Positions 44,590 to 53,942 are shown, counted from the stretch's first letter. The stretch is 64,000 nt of DNA from Pontibacter lucknowensis (GCF_900156415.1 NZ_FTNM01000001.1:1302001-1366000); one strand, 5' to 3'. Numbers and translations: made by a program. The notes: generated by a model not told the origin, from the letters alone.

Positions 44590-44655
44590 GGGGTTTGGGA
44601 GTTTAGGAGTTAAAATATAGCGACGTTTCCTGTTTGGGCGCATTTGTACGGACAG

Positions 44656-45288
44656 CTATACTTTTACCCTAACTTCAGCCTCAATCAGGTTGTTGCGCAT
44701 TCTCTGGAAGAAGCGGAGCGTCACCTGGAAGATCGGGCTCATGATGAAGGTATAGAAGAAGGTAGCGATGAAGATCGGTCCTCCCAGCACATAGCCTATA
44801 CCCAGGATCACACACTCCACCACAATGCGGGTACGACTCACAGACGCGTTCAGCCGCTCCGACAATGCCAGCATGAAACCGTCGCGCGGACCGGCGCCCA
44901 CACCACCTGCAACATACATTCCGCCGGCTATACCTGCTATCACCACTGAAACAGCCAGGTTCAGGTAGTCGAGTGGCGTATTGGTAGCCGATGGCAGGAT
45001 GTCGAGCCAGAGGAACATGTCCATGAACGGCCCGACAAGCATTGCATTAAGGAAGGTGCCTATGTTGATATACTTTCGGTTGATAAACCAGGAGATAGCC
45101 ACAAAAAACAGCCCCACCATCACGCTCCAGGTTCCGATCGTAAAGCCCAGATGTTGAAACAGCGCTACATTGAGCACCTCCCAGGGGTGCAGCCCCAGGT
45201 ACTTCACCTTCACGGCAATGGCATTGGCAAAGCCGAACAGCAGCAATCCAAGGAAGAAAAAACTATAGCTAACTACTTTTTCGCGCAT
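44656..45288 (-). CDS. YczE/YitT-like integral membrane protein
   Basis: A 210-residue protein with five to six membrane helices. The pattern GLLLFGFANAIAVKVKYLGL, PWEVLNVALFQHLGFTIGTW, and GVGAGPRDGFMLALSERL resembles the YczE/YitT family of bacterial membrane proteins of unknown transport role. It is monocistronic and lies opposite to both neighbours. Confidence 0.75.
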   Translation of the reverse strand: MREKVVSYSFFFLGLLLFGFANAIAVKVKYLGLHPWEVLNVALFQHLGFTIGTWSVMVGLFFVAISWFINRKYINIGTFLNAMLVGPFMDMFLWLDILPSATNTPLDYLNLAVSVVIAGIAGGMYVAGGVGAGPRDGFMLALSERLNASVSRTRIVVECVILGIGYVLGGPIFIATFFYTFIMSPIFQVTLRFFQRMRNNLIEAEVRVKV

Positions 45289-45474
45289 AATACGGTGGCC
45301 CTGTTTACAGCAGGAGCCGGGTTAGAACAAAATCAGGCGCAAGAAAGTTAATTTTGGCCGCAATAAGAACGAAGCCAGGGAGCCAAATACATATTCTAGT
45401 GGGTGGTTACCAGATTTAACAAATAAGTATTATATTCAAAGACTGAAAAGTCTTATTAAGTTGATAGAGCAATT

Positions 45475-46125
45475 ATGATGTTGAGGTGGGCGTATACTTG
45501 TTGCTTTTGTCTGCTGCTTGGTTCCGGAGCATTTGCTCAAACTGAGATAGTCGACTACATGGGCCGCCCCATTATGGCAAAGCAGTACCTGGACGTGAAG
45601 GGCTCGCCTTATCTGGATGACGAATGGCAGGAGGGCTGGGTTAAGCTGGAGGACGGGAAAGAGTACATCGGCGTTCGGCTAAAGTACGACCAGGTTGCGG
45701 ATGAGCTTATGTTTAGCAACAAGAAAGGGGAGGCGCAGTTGTTTGTGCAGCCTGTCGTGGAATTTGAGCTGATGAAGCGCTTGTTCATGAGAGGGTATGA
45801 ACCCGTAGATGCTACGCCTTTAGATGCATTTTATGAAGTACTGGCCGATGGCCCCACACAGCTTTTGAAGCGAACAACTAAAACGGTGCATGAGGAGGTA
45901 CCTTATAGCTCAGCTACAAAAGTAAGAAGCATTATAGAGCAGCAAAGCTACTACCTGGCCGATAGGGAGGGTAAACTGACGAAGCTGAAAAAGGACAAAA
46001 AGTCGCTGATCAAGGCCATAGGCAACAGGCAGACTGAACTTGAAGCGTACGTCAAAGCCAATCGCCTGGACCTGAGGCAGGAGCAGGACATGACCAGGCT
46101 GGTAACGTACTATAATAACCTGTAA
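45475..46125 (+). CDS. Secreted protein, tandem paralogue A
   Basis: A 216-residue exported protein (signal CCFCLLLGSGAFA, cleaved before QTEIV). I do not recognise a family. It shares the plan of the next gene: GSPYLDDEWQEGWVKL, then YIGVRLKYDQVADELMF, YEVLADGPTQLLKRT, YSSATKV and the C-terminal DMTRLVTYYNNL. The repeated TQLLKRT/VSLLKRT-type strands suggest a beta-rich fold. It forms an operon with its paralogue (30-base gap). The function is unknown. Confidence 0.75.
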   Translation: MMLRWAYTCCFCLLLGSGAFAQTEIVDYMGRPIMAKQYLDVKGSPYLDDEWQEGWVKLEDGKEYIGVRLKYDQVADELMFSNKKGEAQLFVQPVVEFELMKRLFMRGYEPVDATPLDAFYEVLADGPTQLLKRTTKTVHEEVPYSSATKVRSIIEQQSYYLADREGKLTKLKKDKKSLIKAIGNRQTELEAYVKANRLDLRQEQDMTRLVTYYNNL

Positions 46126-46155
46126 TCTTATTTTCAACTTAAAAACAAACGCCCT

Positions 46156-46836
46156 ATGAAAGCTGTCTTCTTACGATTCGGTTTAGTGATGCTGGTTGGC
46201 TGCTGCTTTAGCCTTCAGGCGCATGCGCAGTTCACGCATACCAACGACATGGAGGCCCGTCCGGTACACGAGTACAACACCATCACCATGATAGGGTCAC
46301 CGTACCTGCACAAAGAATGGGCGAAAGGTTCCCTGACACTCAAGAGCGGCACCGTTTATCAGGGCATCGATCTGATGTATGACCAGGTGAAGGACGCCAT
46401 CATCTTCAAGGCGAAGAACGGAGACGTGAAGGAGCTGCTGGAGCCGGTGCAGGAGTTTAAGATAGGGTATATCGAAAACAACCAACCCGTAGAGCGCACT
46501 TTCCGATCAGGATATAGCGGCGACGGCATCTCGGCCAATGCTTTTATGGAAGTGCTGGCTGACGGGCAGGTGTCGCTCCTGAAACGAACTTCCAAAAAGA
46601 TTTTCGACCGCAAGCACTACAGCTCCGCCACCATCGACAGGGAGGTGCAGGAAAGCGAGGATTATTACATTGCAGTGGGCGACAAGGCAGTAAAAGTGAA
46701 GAAATCGAAAAGCTCCCTGCTCTCTGCTATACCTGACAAAAAAGACTACCTGGAAACCTACATCAAATCGAATGCGCTGAACCTGCGCAACGACAGCGAC
46801 ATGGCCAAACTGGTTGCCTACTATAATTCGCTGTAG
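46156..46836 (+). CDS. Secreted protein, tandem paralogue B
   Basis: A 226-residue exported protein (signal VMLVGCCFSLQAHA, cleaved before QFTHT). It matches the preceding gene along its whole length: GSPYLHKEWAKGSLTL, YQGIDLMYDQVKDAIIF, MEVLADGQVSLLKRTS, YSSATID and DMAKLVAYYNSL. This indicates a local gene duplication with considerable divergence. It contains one CTATACCTG word (Ile-Pro codons). The function is unknown. Confidence 0.75.
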   Translation: MKAVFLRFGLVMLVGCCFSLQAHAQFTHTNDMEARPVHEYNTITMIGSPYLHKEWAKGSLTLKSGTVYQGIDLMYDQVKDAIIFKAKNGDVKELLEPVQEFKIGYIENNQPVERTFRSGYSGDGISANAFMEVLADGQVSLLKRTSKKIFDRKHYSSATIDREVQESEDYYIAVGDKAVKVKKSKSSLLSAIPDKKDYLETYIKSNALNLRNDSDMAKLVAYYNSL

Positions 46837-46862
46837 GCTTTCGTAAAGTTTGTTAAAGATAT

Positions 46863-47429
46863 TTAAGCAGCTGCCTGGTTGACGGGTAGCTGCTTTTTTA
46901 CTTGCAGGGCTTGCTGCAGGTGCCGCTCCTGGTGCAGCGCCATAAATTCCAACGCCTCCCCAATGCGCAGTTTCAGCAGCTTAAAGAACTCGACAGGTAT
47001 GGCCTTTTTATTCAGGTTGGTGTTTTTGGCTTTGTTGAGGAGCTGTAGCAGTTCGGTCTGGTGGTCCAGAAACTCCTCCAGCGTTTGGCGACTCAATTGG
47101 CTGTTGTTAGGGTTCATGTGGCGCACGGTTTTGCTTTTCTTGCTGTTGTCCGGTCGCACCATATCCAGCGATTTCTTGCCAAGCCAGCTATAGCTGATGC
47201 TCTGCTGGGAGTTGTTGCCGGAATTTGCCGTAATGGCCTTTGCCAGTGCCGGGTTGTAATAACGGCTGTAACGGTTCAGGTGCTCGAGGCACTCAAGTAT
47301 GCTCCAGCTATCCGAAGCTGGTTTGAAGTTGAGGAGGGCAAGCTCCAGTGGCACTAAAGCTGAGATAACAGTGTGCTTCTGATTTTCGACAGTGCGGGAG
47401 ATTTGGTCTAGGGTATTCATAGCGTTCAT
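46863..47429 (-). CDS. DinB family protein
   Basis: A 188-residue four-helix-bundle protein of the DinB/YfiT type. The metal-site histidines fit WSILECLEHLNRYSRYYNP (first His) and EFMALHQERHLQQ (last two). Members include damage-inducible proteins and thiol-dependent transferases; the exact role is unknown. It lies downstream of the Crp-type regulator on the same strand with a 77-base gap. Confidence 0.85.
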   Translation of the reverse strand: MNAMNTLDQISRTVENQKHTVISALVPLELALLNFKPASDSWSILECLEHLNRYSRYYNPALAKAITANSGNNSQQSISYSWLGKKSLDMVRPDNSKKSKTVRHMNPNNSQLSRQTLEEFLDHQTELLQLLNKAKNTNLNKKAIPVEFFKLLKLRIGEALEFMALHQERHLQQALQVKKQLPVNQAAA

Positions 47430-47506
47430 CGTTTTATATTGTACGCATCAAAGGTACAGTGTGGCCTAAGTCCAATCCTTGATGAGCGTCAAGATTTACG
47501 AAGCGA

Positions 47507-48058
47507 CTACTTGATCCGGCTTAGTGTTTCGGGGGACATGCGCAGGTATGAGGCGATGTACTTTTTGGGGATGTGCTGAAACAGGTGGGGACTCCGCTGC
47601 ATGACACGCTGCAGGCGCTGCTCAGGCTCAGGCAATAGCAGATCCACTTCCCGCTCTATCTTGCCAACCAATGCCTTTTCGAGCTGCTCATACCAGAAGC
47701 GCTTGATGTTTGGTCGCTCCTCCATCAACCGCATAAAATCGGCTTTGCTTATACCTAGCAGTTCACTTTTTTTGAGGGCCTGTATGTAGTAGTCAGATGG
47801 TTTGCCATCGACAAAAGAGGGAAACGACACCAGCAAGGTATGGGGGTAGCCAAAGCCTACGCAGATCTCTTCGTCAGGCAAGGGGTAGTAAATGCGCAGC
47901 GCCCCGCTCGTCACCAGGTATAGCCCCTGCTCCACCTGCCCCTGCCGTATCAGGAAGTCATACCTATTCAGCAGCATCTTCTTCTTCCAAAGTGGCAGGA
48001 AAGCAGCTATGTCGTCGGGGGTGAGGTAAGGGATTTGGTTGAGGAGGGAAAGGGGCAT
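47507..48058 (-). CDS. Crp/Fnr-type transcriptional regulator
   Basis: A 183-residue regulator with an N-terminal cyclic-nucleotide-binding-like barrel (DFLIRQGQVEQGLYLVTSGALRIYY, in family order) and a C-terminal helix-turn-helix (QHIPKKYIASYLRMSPETLSR). The phosphate-binding Arg of cAMP-binding members is not obvious, as in many Bacteroidota paralogues, so the ligand is unknown. The likely targets are its own operon with dinB (inference). Confidence 0.88.
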   Translation of the reverse strand: MPLSLLNQIPYLTPDDIAAFLPLWKKKMLLNRYDFLIRQGQVEQGLYLVTSGALRIYYPLPDEEICVGFGYPHTLLVSFPSFVDGKPSDYYIQALKKSELLGISKADFMRLMEERPNIKRFWYEQLEKALVGKIEREVDLLLPEPEQRLQRVMQRSPHLFQHIPKKYIASYLRMSPETLSRIK

Positions 48059-48066
48059 GGGGGAGG

Positions 48067-49059
48067 TTAAAAAACTAAGGTCTCCTTGGCTGACTCAGAA
48101 ATGTCTTCGATCACAGCATCAGTCATAAACTTCAATCTTTTTTCTTTTGCCAGATCCTCGACTGCATTGTAAGAGATAAAAGAACACGAGTGGGACAAAA
48201 GTAACCGGAATACAGGTCTGGATAGCTCCTGCATTACTTTACCTCTTCTCTCTTCCGGAGCAACGATGTGTGCTTTTATATTTAAGTTCGGCTGTAGCGC
48301 CATCAAATCAGCCATCCTGAGTATGCCAGAGTAGATTGAAGTAGTATGCTCCACTTCATACGCACGAACAATGGTGCGACCTTTTATCCAGAGCACATCG
48401 ATGTTCTCTATCGTTCGGATGGTATCAAGGTCATAATTGAGAGGCAAATCATTTAATACAGAACTCTTCTTTGGCTGCCATATCTCCAAAACTCTGGTTC
48501 TGTCGTTTTTCGGAAGCCAAATGCTATACCCCATGCGGTCACCAATATCTGCAAGTAATGCCTGAATTCTGAATGAGTCACGCGAAAGTGGTGCAGGGTC
48601 GACTGTAGGGCCAGGCTCAGGACCTACTGCAGGTGGAGTGTTTTCAGCCGGAGCAACCTCCAACGGAATGAAATGATCAATTTTATTGGTCTTGAACTGC
48701 CTGTCTAACAAATCACAGGCAGCTTGATCAGTGATAGGTTTTGAGGACTGCACATACTTGATACTCCAATACTTTCCTCCCGTTTCTGATAGTACAGCCA
48801 TGTCAAAAGGCTTGCAAAACTCAACTTCCTTGATGCTTAGAGTATGCACATACCGCTGACCATCTTGCCAAGGCTTGTGGTTTGTTAATTGATCTAGTTT
48901 AAAGCGTGCACCACACAAAGTTCTCTTTCCGACTTTAACAGCCAGGTATACCACGTCGTTTTGTTGAGGCCCTCGGTGCGAAAAGCCTGCTACATTATGC
49001 TCAATGCAGATATTGTAGTTTTCAACAGATGTTGAGCAATGGAGAATTCGTGTGCTCAT
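48067..49059 (-). CDS. Uncharacterised two-domain protein, possible nuclease
   Basis: A 330-residue cytosolic protein. The N-terminal part (about 1-135) is a compact beta-rich domain (NDVVYLAVKVGKRTLCGARF; YVHTLSIKEVEFCKPFDM) reminiscent of small PUA/EVE-like readers. A Pro-rich linker (about 138-157) leads to a C-terminal domain with VLEIWQPK, then Asp 221 in IDVLWIKG and Glu 235/Glu 237 in AYEVEHTTSIYSG. That Asp-x13-Glu-x-Glu arrangement resembles PD-(D/E)xK nuclease cores with a changed Lys. No methyltransferase is adjacent. The domain calls are inference; no family is recognised. Confidence 0.6.
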   Translation of the reverse strand: MSTRILHCSTSVENYNICIEHNVAGFSHRGPQQNDVVYLAVKVGKRTLCGARFKLDQLTNHKPWQDGQRYVHTLSIKEVEFCKPFDMAVLSETGGKYWSIKYVQSSKPITDQAACDLLDRQFKTNKIDHFIPLEVAPAENTPPAVGPEPGPTVDPAPLSRDSFRIQALLADIGDRMGYSIWLPKNDRTRVLEIWQPKKSSVLNDLPLNYDLDTIRTIENIDVLWIKGRTIVRAYEVEHTTSIYSGILRMADLMALQPNLNIKAHIVAPEERRGKVMQELSRPVFRLLLSHSCSFISYNAVEDLAKEKRLKFMTDAVIEDISESAKETLVF

Positions 49060-49125
49060 AGTCGTGGATTAAGGCTGATATGTATAGGATAAAGTTAATG
49101 TATAATTACACATCATCCAACTCTT

Positions 49126-49413
49126 TCACCTCCTCTGCTCAAACCGATCAAACCCCCTCAGCCCCTCCTTCTCCTCTACCTCCACTTTCTCTACCCTTGC
49201 CCGATCCGGGCCTTGGTGTGCCCATTCCTCCAGTTGTTTCAGTGCTTCGGACTTTCCCTCAGCCTCCAGGTATACGGTGCCGTCGGGTTCGTTCTGCACA
49301 AAGCCGTACAGGCCTAGCTCCAATGCTTTGCCTTGGGTGCTGGCTCTGAAAAATACGCCTTGTACCCGGCCATGTATGCGCATGGCCACACGCTTCTTGT
49401 CTTTGTTTTCCAT
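49126..49413 (-). CDS. Acylphosphatase
   Basis: Hydrolyses carboxyl-phosphate bonds. About 95 residues from ATG 49413. The catalytic Arg is in HGRVQGVFFRAST and the catalytic Asn in GFVQNEPDGTV; the ending RGFDRFEQRR fits the family. A start at 49437 would add eight residues encoded through a CAGGTATAG word lying right before the ATG, so the shorter form is preferred. Confidence 0.93.
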   Translation of the reverse strand: MENKDKKRVAMRIHGRVQGVFFRASTQGKALELGLYGFVQNEPDGTVYLEAEGKSEALKQLEEWAHQGPDRARVEKVEVEEKEGLRGFDRFEQRR

Positions 49414-49617
49414 CAGGTATAGATATCGCTTGTTCACTCAGAAAAACGGGGCAGACAGGTATAGGTTGAGGTAAGCAGGTGTAACAGTCGAAACAGAACG
49501 ATTAACCCCGGAAGCCGTGTTATCAAATGGAGCAGGAGTTTTAGCTGATTCCTGAAATTTAAAGTATCTTTAACGCCCCCTCGCGGTAAGCCGCAGGGCA
49601 GATTTAAGCCATACGAT

Positions 49618-50535
49618 ATGTCATTACTATTCAATGATTTTAAGAGCTGGGAAAAGCATTGCGCTGAAACCGGCGAACCACTATACCAGCCTGTGCTGGA
49701 GTACGAAGTAGAACAGAAAGGCCGCACCGAAGATTTTATATGGGAGAACATCGCCAAGGCATACGAGGTGATGAAGGATGCCGTGCAAACCGGCCTCACC
49801 GAAGACATGACTTCCCGCTCAGGCATGGTGAACAACAGCGCCAAGAAAGTAGCAAAGTCGCCGGTAACAGTGCTGTCACCGGAGTTTCAGATGCTGGTGT
49901 CGCGTGCGCTGGGCGCCAAAGAGGTGAACTCGTGCATGGGCCGCGTAGTGGCCGCTCCAACGGCGGGTGCCTCGGGTATACTGCCCGGTACTTTGACCAC
50001 GCTGCAGGAACTACACGGACTTGAAGACCGAAAAATACACGAAGGTTTGCTCGTAGCAGCAGGTATAGCCCTCATCATCGAACAGAATGCCTCATTGGCC
50101 GGAGCCGTAGGCGGTTGCCAGGCCGAAACAGGTAGTGCGGCCGCCATGGCGGCAGGTGCTATTGTGTACTGCCTCGGCGGTAACGTGGAGCAGGTGTTTA
50201 CAGCAGTGGCCATTACCATACAGTGTATGCTGGGCCTGGTATGCGACCCGGTAGCGGGACTGGTGGAAGTGCCGTGTATTGTGCGAAACGCCAGCGCAGC
50301 CGCTATCGCTTATTCTTCGTCACAGCTAGCCATTGCTGGTGTAAATGCCGTTATTCCGGTTGACCAGTGCGTGGCAGCCCTCGGCGAAGTAGGCGAGAGC
50401 ATGGAGCGCAAGTATAAAGAAACAGCCCTCGGCGGACTAGCCAACACCCCAAGAGCACGTGAAATAGAGAAGTTCGTGTTGGTGCAGGATGTGGAGATTC
50501 TGCCGGATGAAGACGAAAACAGCGAAGGAGTTTAA
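49618..50535 (+). CDS. sdaAA: L-serine dehydratase, alpha subunit
   Basis: An iron-sulfur enzyme that converts L-serine to pyruvate and ammonia. The 305-residue protein has the alpha-subunit core: MVNNSAKKVAKS, NSCMGRVVAAPTAGASGILP, GGCQAETGSAAAMAAGA and CDPVAGLVEVPCIVRN, which provide the cluster Cys residues. The beta subunit is not adjacent. TATCTTTA at 49565-49572 is a near-consensus -7 element. A terminator follows. Confidence 0.93.
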   Translation: MSLLFNDFKSWEKHCAETGEPLYQPVLEYEVEQKGRTEDFIWENIAKAYEVMKDAVQTGLTEDMTSRSGMVNNSAKKVAKSPVTVLSPEFQMLVSRALGAKEVNSCMGRVVAAPTAGASGILPGTLTTLQELHGLEDRKIHEGLLVAAGIALIIEQNASLAGAVGGCQAETGSAAAMAAGAIVYCLGGNVEQVFTAVAITIQCMLGLVCDPVAGLVEVPCIVRNASAAAIAYSSSQLAIAGVNAVIPVDQCVAALGEVGESMERKYKETALGGLANTPRAREIEKFVLVQDVEILPDEDENSEGV

Positions 50536-50574
50536 GAGCTATAGGGGACTCTTTTGTAGCTCGATCAATAGAAG

Positions 50575-50607
50575 AAGGCAGTGACTGGAGAGGTCGCTGC
50601 CTTTTTT
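50575..50607 (+). terminator. Terminator of sdaAA
   Basis: AAGGCAG pairs with CTGCCTT around a 15-base loop and runs into TTTTT, about 40 bases after the stop codon. Confidence 0.8.
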
Positions 50608-50815
50608 GTTGCTATATACCTAACAGAAGCCTGGAGTAGCCGAAAGCAGTTGAACTTAAGCCGTTCAAATCGCTGTTGCCGCTTAAGTGACCCAGTTCAT
50701 CACATTTTGCCGGTGTTTCGTCACATTTTAAGGCGCAAATGTATAGAAGTCAGTAGGTTGCACGTTGTAATTGCAAGCTGTCCATGCGTCAGCTTTAACC
50801 TGTACAGGATTTTAC

Positions 50816-51991
50816 ATGAAGAAATTTTTTTGGTGGTGCGCCGGTGCCGATGATACGATTCTTGAAAAATGCTCTAAGTCGGAGCACATAAAATATGCTG
50901 GTGTCGGCGCCACTGTTTTATTTACGGGTGTGCTGGCCAGCATATCGGGTGGTTATGCCCTCTACACGGTGTTCGATGCGGTGCCCATGGCGGTGGCCTT
51001 TGGCTTGCTGTGGGGTGCCGTTATCTTCAACCTCGACCGTTTTATCGTTTCCACTATCCGCAAAGAAGGCAAGTTCTGGCGAGAGCTGCTGATGGTGACG
51101 CCGCGTATCCTGCTGGCCCTGGTACTAGCCGTGGTTATTTCCAAACCACTGGAGCTGAAGATTTTCGACAAAGAGATACAGGCTGTCCTGAAAGAAAAGC
51201 AGGCAGAGTTGGCGATTCAGCACAAAGCCCTGGTGAACAAGCAGTTTGCTGAGGTGGACTCGGTGAAGTCGGAGATTGCAGGTATACGGGCCGAGGTGGA
51301 ATCCAAAGTGCAGGAGCGGAACAAGCTCTACGAGATGGTAGCGGCAGAGGCCGATGGTACTGGTGGTACCGGCAAAATAGGCAGGGGCCCCATCTATGAA
51401 GAGAAAAAGCAACAGTATGATAAAGTAGACGAAGAGCTGAAGCTTTTGCAGGCTAGCGCCGCCGACCGGATTCTGGTGAAGGAACAGCGTATTGCCGACC
51501 TGATGAAGCAGTATGACAGCACCGTGGCAGAAGGGCAGGAAAGCTTCTCGAATTACGACGGCCTGATGGCCCGAATTGATGCCCTGAACCAATTGCCATG
51601 GTTGCCGGTGTTCTTTATCACTTTGCTGTTTATCTGTCTGGAAACGGCACCGATCTTCACCAAACTGATTACCAGTAAAGGTCCTTATGATGACATTTTG
51701 AAAGGTCTGGAACACGAGCGCACGACGCAGGAAATGCATCGGGTAAAGGAGCGCCAAAAGCAGTACGACACCCGCCAGGCTGTAGCCGAAGCAAAGTTTG
51801 CAGCCCGTCAGGAGTTTGAGATCGAAGCCAAGCGTGAAGAAGAGCGCATAAAGTCGGATGCACATCTGGATGTAGTCCGCGAATCAGCAGCCGTGTGGCG
51901 CGAACGCAAACTGGCCGATATCAGCCGCAGCCCAAACACCGCCGCCGACATCCTGAATGATGGCGAGGAAAGCAGCTATTATAAGTGGTAA
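50816..51991 (+). CDS. DUF4407 membrane protein
   Basis: A 391-residue protein with helices at about 29-50 and 53-75, a third at 92-110, and one near 265-285, plus a long charged coiled coil between them (KEKQAELAIQHKALVNKQF onward) and a second after the last helix. The start FFWWCAGADDTILEKC and the segment IFNLDRFIVSTIRK are characteristic of DUF4407. I chose ATG 50816, since the 15 residues upstream in the open frame add nothing typical. The function is unknown; the fold suggests an envelope scaffold. Confidence 0.85.
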   Translation: MKKFFWWCAGADDTILEKCSKSEHIKYAGVGATVLFTGVLASISGGYALYTVFDAVPMAVAFGLLWGAVIFNLDRFIVSTIRKEGKFWRELLMVTPRILLALVLAVVISKPLELKIFDKEIQAVLKEKQAELAIQHKALVNKQFAEVDSVKSEIAGIRAEVESKVQERNKLYEMVAAEADGTGGTGKIGRGPIYEEKKQQYDKVDEELKLLQASAADRILVKEQRIADLMKQYDSTVAEGQESFSNYDGLMARIDALNQLPWLPVFFITLLFICLETAPIFTKLITSKGPYDDILKGLEHERTTQEMHRVKERQKQYDTRQAVAEAKFAARQEFEIEAKREEERIKSDAHLDVVRESAAVWRERKLADISRSPNTAADILNDGEESSYYKW

Positions 51992-52064
51992 GCTTTTTTG
52001 TGCTCAGCAAGCGACGTACTTTTTCCAGAAGTTAGTATCTTGTTGCGTACTAACACACAGGCGC

Positions 52065-53321
52065 ATGACCGTTTCAAGAATGGCCCAAAACCTCATCGGC
52101 TCCGAGATTATCAAGCTGGCCGGTGAAGTGAACGCAATGATTGCGAAAGGCGAGCAAATCTGCAACCTTACCATCGGTGACTTCGACCCAAAGATTTTTC
52201 CTATACCTGGCGAACTGCGGGCCGGCATTGCCGAGGCCTACGCCGAAGGACATACGAATTACCCGCCGGCCAATGGGATGGCCGTGCTGCGCAAAGCCGT
52301 AGCCGACTTCACCCGCGACCGATTAGGTTTGACTTACTCCGAAAACGATATTCTGGTAGCCGGCGGCTCGCGACCGCTGATTTACGCGACTTACCTGGCC
52401 CTTGTAGACCCAGGCGACAAAGTAGTCTTCCCGACGCCGTCGTGGAACAACAACCACTATTGCCATCTTTCCAGTGCCACGCCAGTGATGGTGGAAACGA
52501 GTCCGGACAACAATTTCATGCCAACTGCGGCCGATGTAGCTTCTCAACTGAAAGGTGCTACCATGCTGGCCCTCTGCTCGCCGCTCAACCCGACGGGTAC
52601 TATGTTTTCCAAAAAAGACCTGGAAGACATCTGTGACCTGGTGATCGCCGAAAACAAGAGCCGTGGAGCAGGCGAGAAGCCGCTATACATTCTTTACGAC
52701 CAGATCTACTGGATGCTGACCTTCGGGGAGCACCAGCATTATGATCCGGTTAACCTGCGCCCCGAACTACGCGACTATACCATTTACATCGACGGCACGT
52801 CTAAATGCTTCGCCGCTACCGGTGTGCGTGTCGGTTATGCATTCGGTCCTACGGTGGTGATTAATAAGATGAAGGCAATTCTTGGACACGTAGGTGCCTG
52901 GGCGCCAAAAGCTGAGCAAATGGCCACAGCCCGATTCCTGCACCAGACGGATGCGGTAGATGTGTTCATGGACGAGTTCAAGCACAATGTGCGCGAGAGT
53001 CTGGATCTGCTCTACCACGCGTTCAAAGACCTGAAAAAAGAAGGGTATAACGTAGATGCCATTGAACCGATGGGAGCCATTTACCTGTCCGCCAAACTGG
53101 ACTTAGCTGGCAAAACCACGCCATCAGGCCAGGTGCTGCAAACCAGCAAAGACATCAGCTTCTACATACTTGAAGAAGCTAAATTAGCCGTAGTGCCGTT
53201 CTCCGCCTTCGGCTCTGCGCCAGAACTGGGCTGGTTCCGCTTGTCGGTAGGCGGTGCCTCGCTGGAGAGCATCAAAGACTCGCTGGGCAGGTTGAGAGAG
53301 GCATTGAGGAAGTTGAAATAA
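52065..53321 (+). CDS. Class I/II pyridoxal-phosphate aminotransferase
   Basis: About 418 residues of fold-type I. Landmarks: NLTIGDFDPKIFPIP, GHTNYPPANGMAVLRKAVA, the Asn/Asp/Tyr set in CSPLNPTGTMF and YILYDQIYW, and the Schiff-base Lys in YIDGTSKCFAATGVRVGYAF. It resembles aspartate/aromatic-type aminotransferases; the substrate cannot be settled. The frame is open from 51957, but ATG 52065 (or 52080) matches the family start. It converges on the Lrp/AsnC gene. Confidence 0.92.
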   Translation: MTVSRMAQNLIGSEIIKLAGEVNAMIAKGEQICNLTIGDFDPKIFPIPGELRAGIAEAYAEGHTNYPPANGMAVLRKAVADFTRDRLGLTYSENDILVAGGSRPLIYATYLALVDPGDKVVFPTPSWNNNHYCHLSSATPVMVETSPDNNFMPTAADVASQLKGATMLALCSPLNPTGTMFSKKDLEDICDLVIAENKSRGAGEKPLYILYDQIYWMLTFGEHQHYDPVNLRPELRDYTIYIDGTSKCFAATGVRVGYAFGPTVVINKMKAILGHVGAWAPKAEQMATARFLHQTDAVDVFMDEFKHNVRESLDLLYHAFKDLKKEGYNVDAIEPMGAIYLSAKLDLAGKTTPSGQVLQTSKDISFYILEEAKLAVVPFSAFGSAPELGWFRLSVGGASLESIKDSLGRLREALRKLK

Positions 53322-53367
53322 GATGATTGATGCCGCAGGGCACTCCATTATTTATACCTTTATAACA

Positions 53368-53407
53368 GCAGAGCCGCCTTAAATTAGTTTGAGGCGGCTT
53401 TGCTGTT
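53368..53407. terminator. Bidirectional terminator between aminotransferase and Lrp/AsnC genes
   Basis: AGCCGCCT (53372-53379) pairs with AGGCGGCT (53392-53399), extended by GCAGAG/TTTGC. It lies between two convergent genes, so it may serve both. Confidence 0.8.
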
Positions 53408-53415
53408 TCTATACC

Positions 53416-53880
53416 TTACTCAACTCCCACCGATATCTGTCGGCTTATACTTTCCTCCAGCGAGATGAACGTTTCGGTGCGGTGCACGCCTGCTATACCT
53501 TGCATTTTCTCATTGAGCACTTCGCGCAGGTGCTTCGTGTCGCGGCAGATGATCTTGACAAACATACTGTAGGAGCCCGTAGTGTAATGCAGTTCTACGA
53601 TCTCAGGGATGACGCGCATCTTCTCTACCACCTCTTTATAAGCCGAACCCTTTTCCAAAAATACCCCGATAAAGGCACAGATGTCATAACCGATGGCAGC
53701 CGGATTGATCAGTAACTGTGCTCCCTGCACGATGCCCATCTCAGTCATTTTTTTCAGGCGCACGTGTATGGTACCACCCGAAACACCGAGTTCTTTGGCA
53801 ATATCAGTGTATGCACGGTTGACATTCTGCATCAACAGGTGCAGAATCTGACGATCAAGTTTATCAATTTTTAAATCCAT
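53416..53880 (-). CDS. Lrp/AsnC family transcriptional regulator
   Basis: A 154-residue feast/famine regulator. Helix-turn-helix at about 20-42 (YTDIAKELGVSGGTIHVRLK) and a C-terminal ligand-binding RAM domain (CAFIGVFLEKGSAYKEVVEK; ELHYTTGSYSMFVKIICRDT). It is divergent from an asparagine-synthetase-like gene; E. coli asnC is likewise divergent from asnA. This suggests asparagine or an amino acid as effector (inference). A dyad that could be its operator lies between the two genes. Confidence 0.92.
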   Translation of the reverse strand: MDLKIDKLDRQILHLLMQNVNRAYTDIAKELGVSGGTIHVRLKKMTEMGIVQGAQLLINPAAIGYDICAFIGVFLEKGSAYKEVVEKMRVIPEIVELHYTTGSYSMFVKIICRDTKHLREVLNEKMQGIAGVHRTETFISLEESISRQISVGVE

Positions 53881-53942
53881 TCCCGATATCTATCCTGTGT
53901 TTTAATGATTTGTCAAAAATATAAACTATATATTATTTAATT

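Noticed and set aside
51125..51865. 246-residue minus-strand frame in the DUF4407 gene
   Set aside because: Antisense shadow of the coiled-coil coding region.
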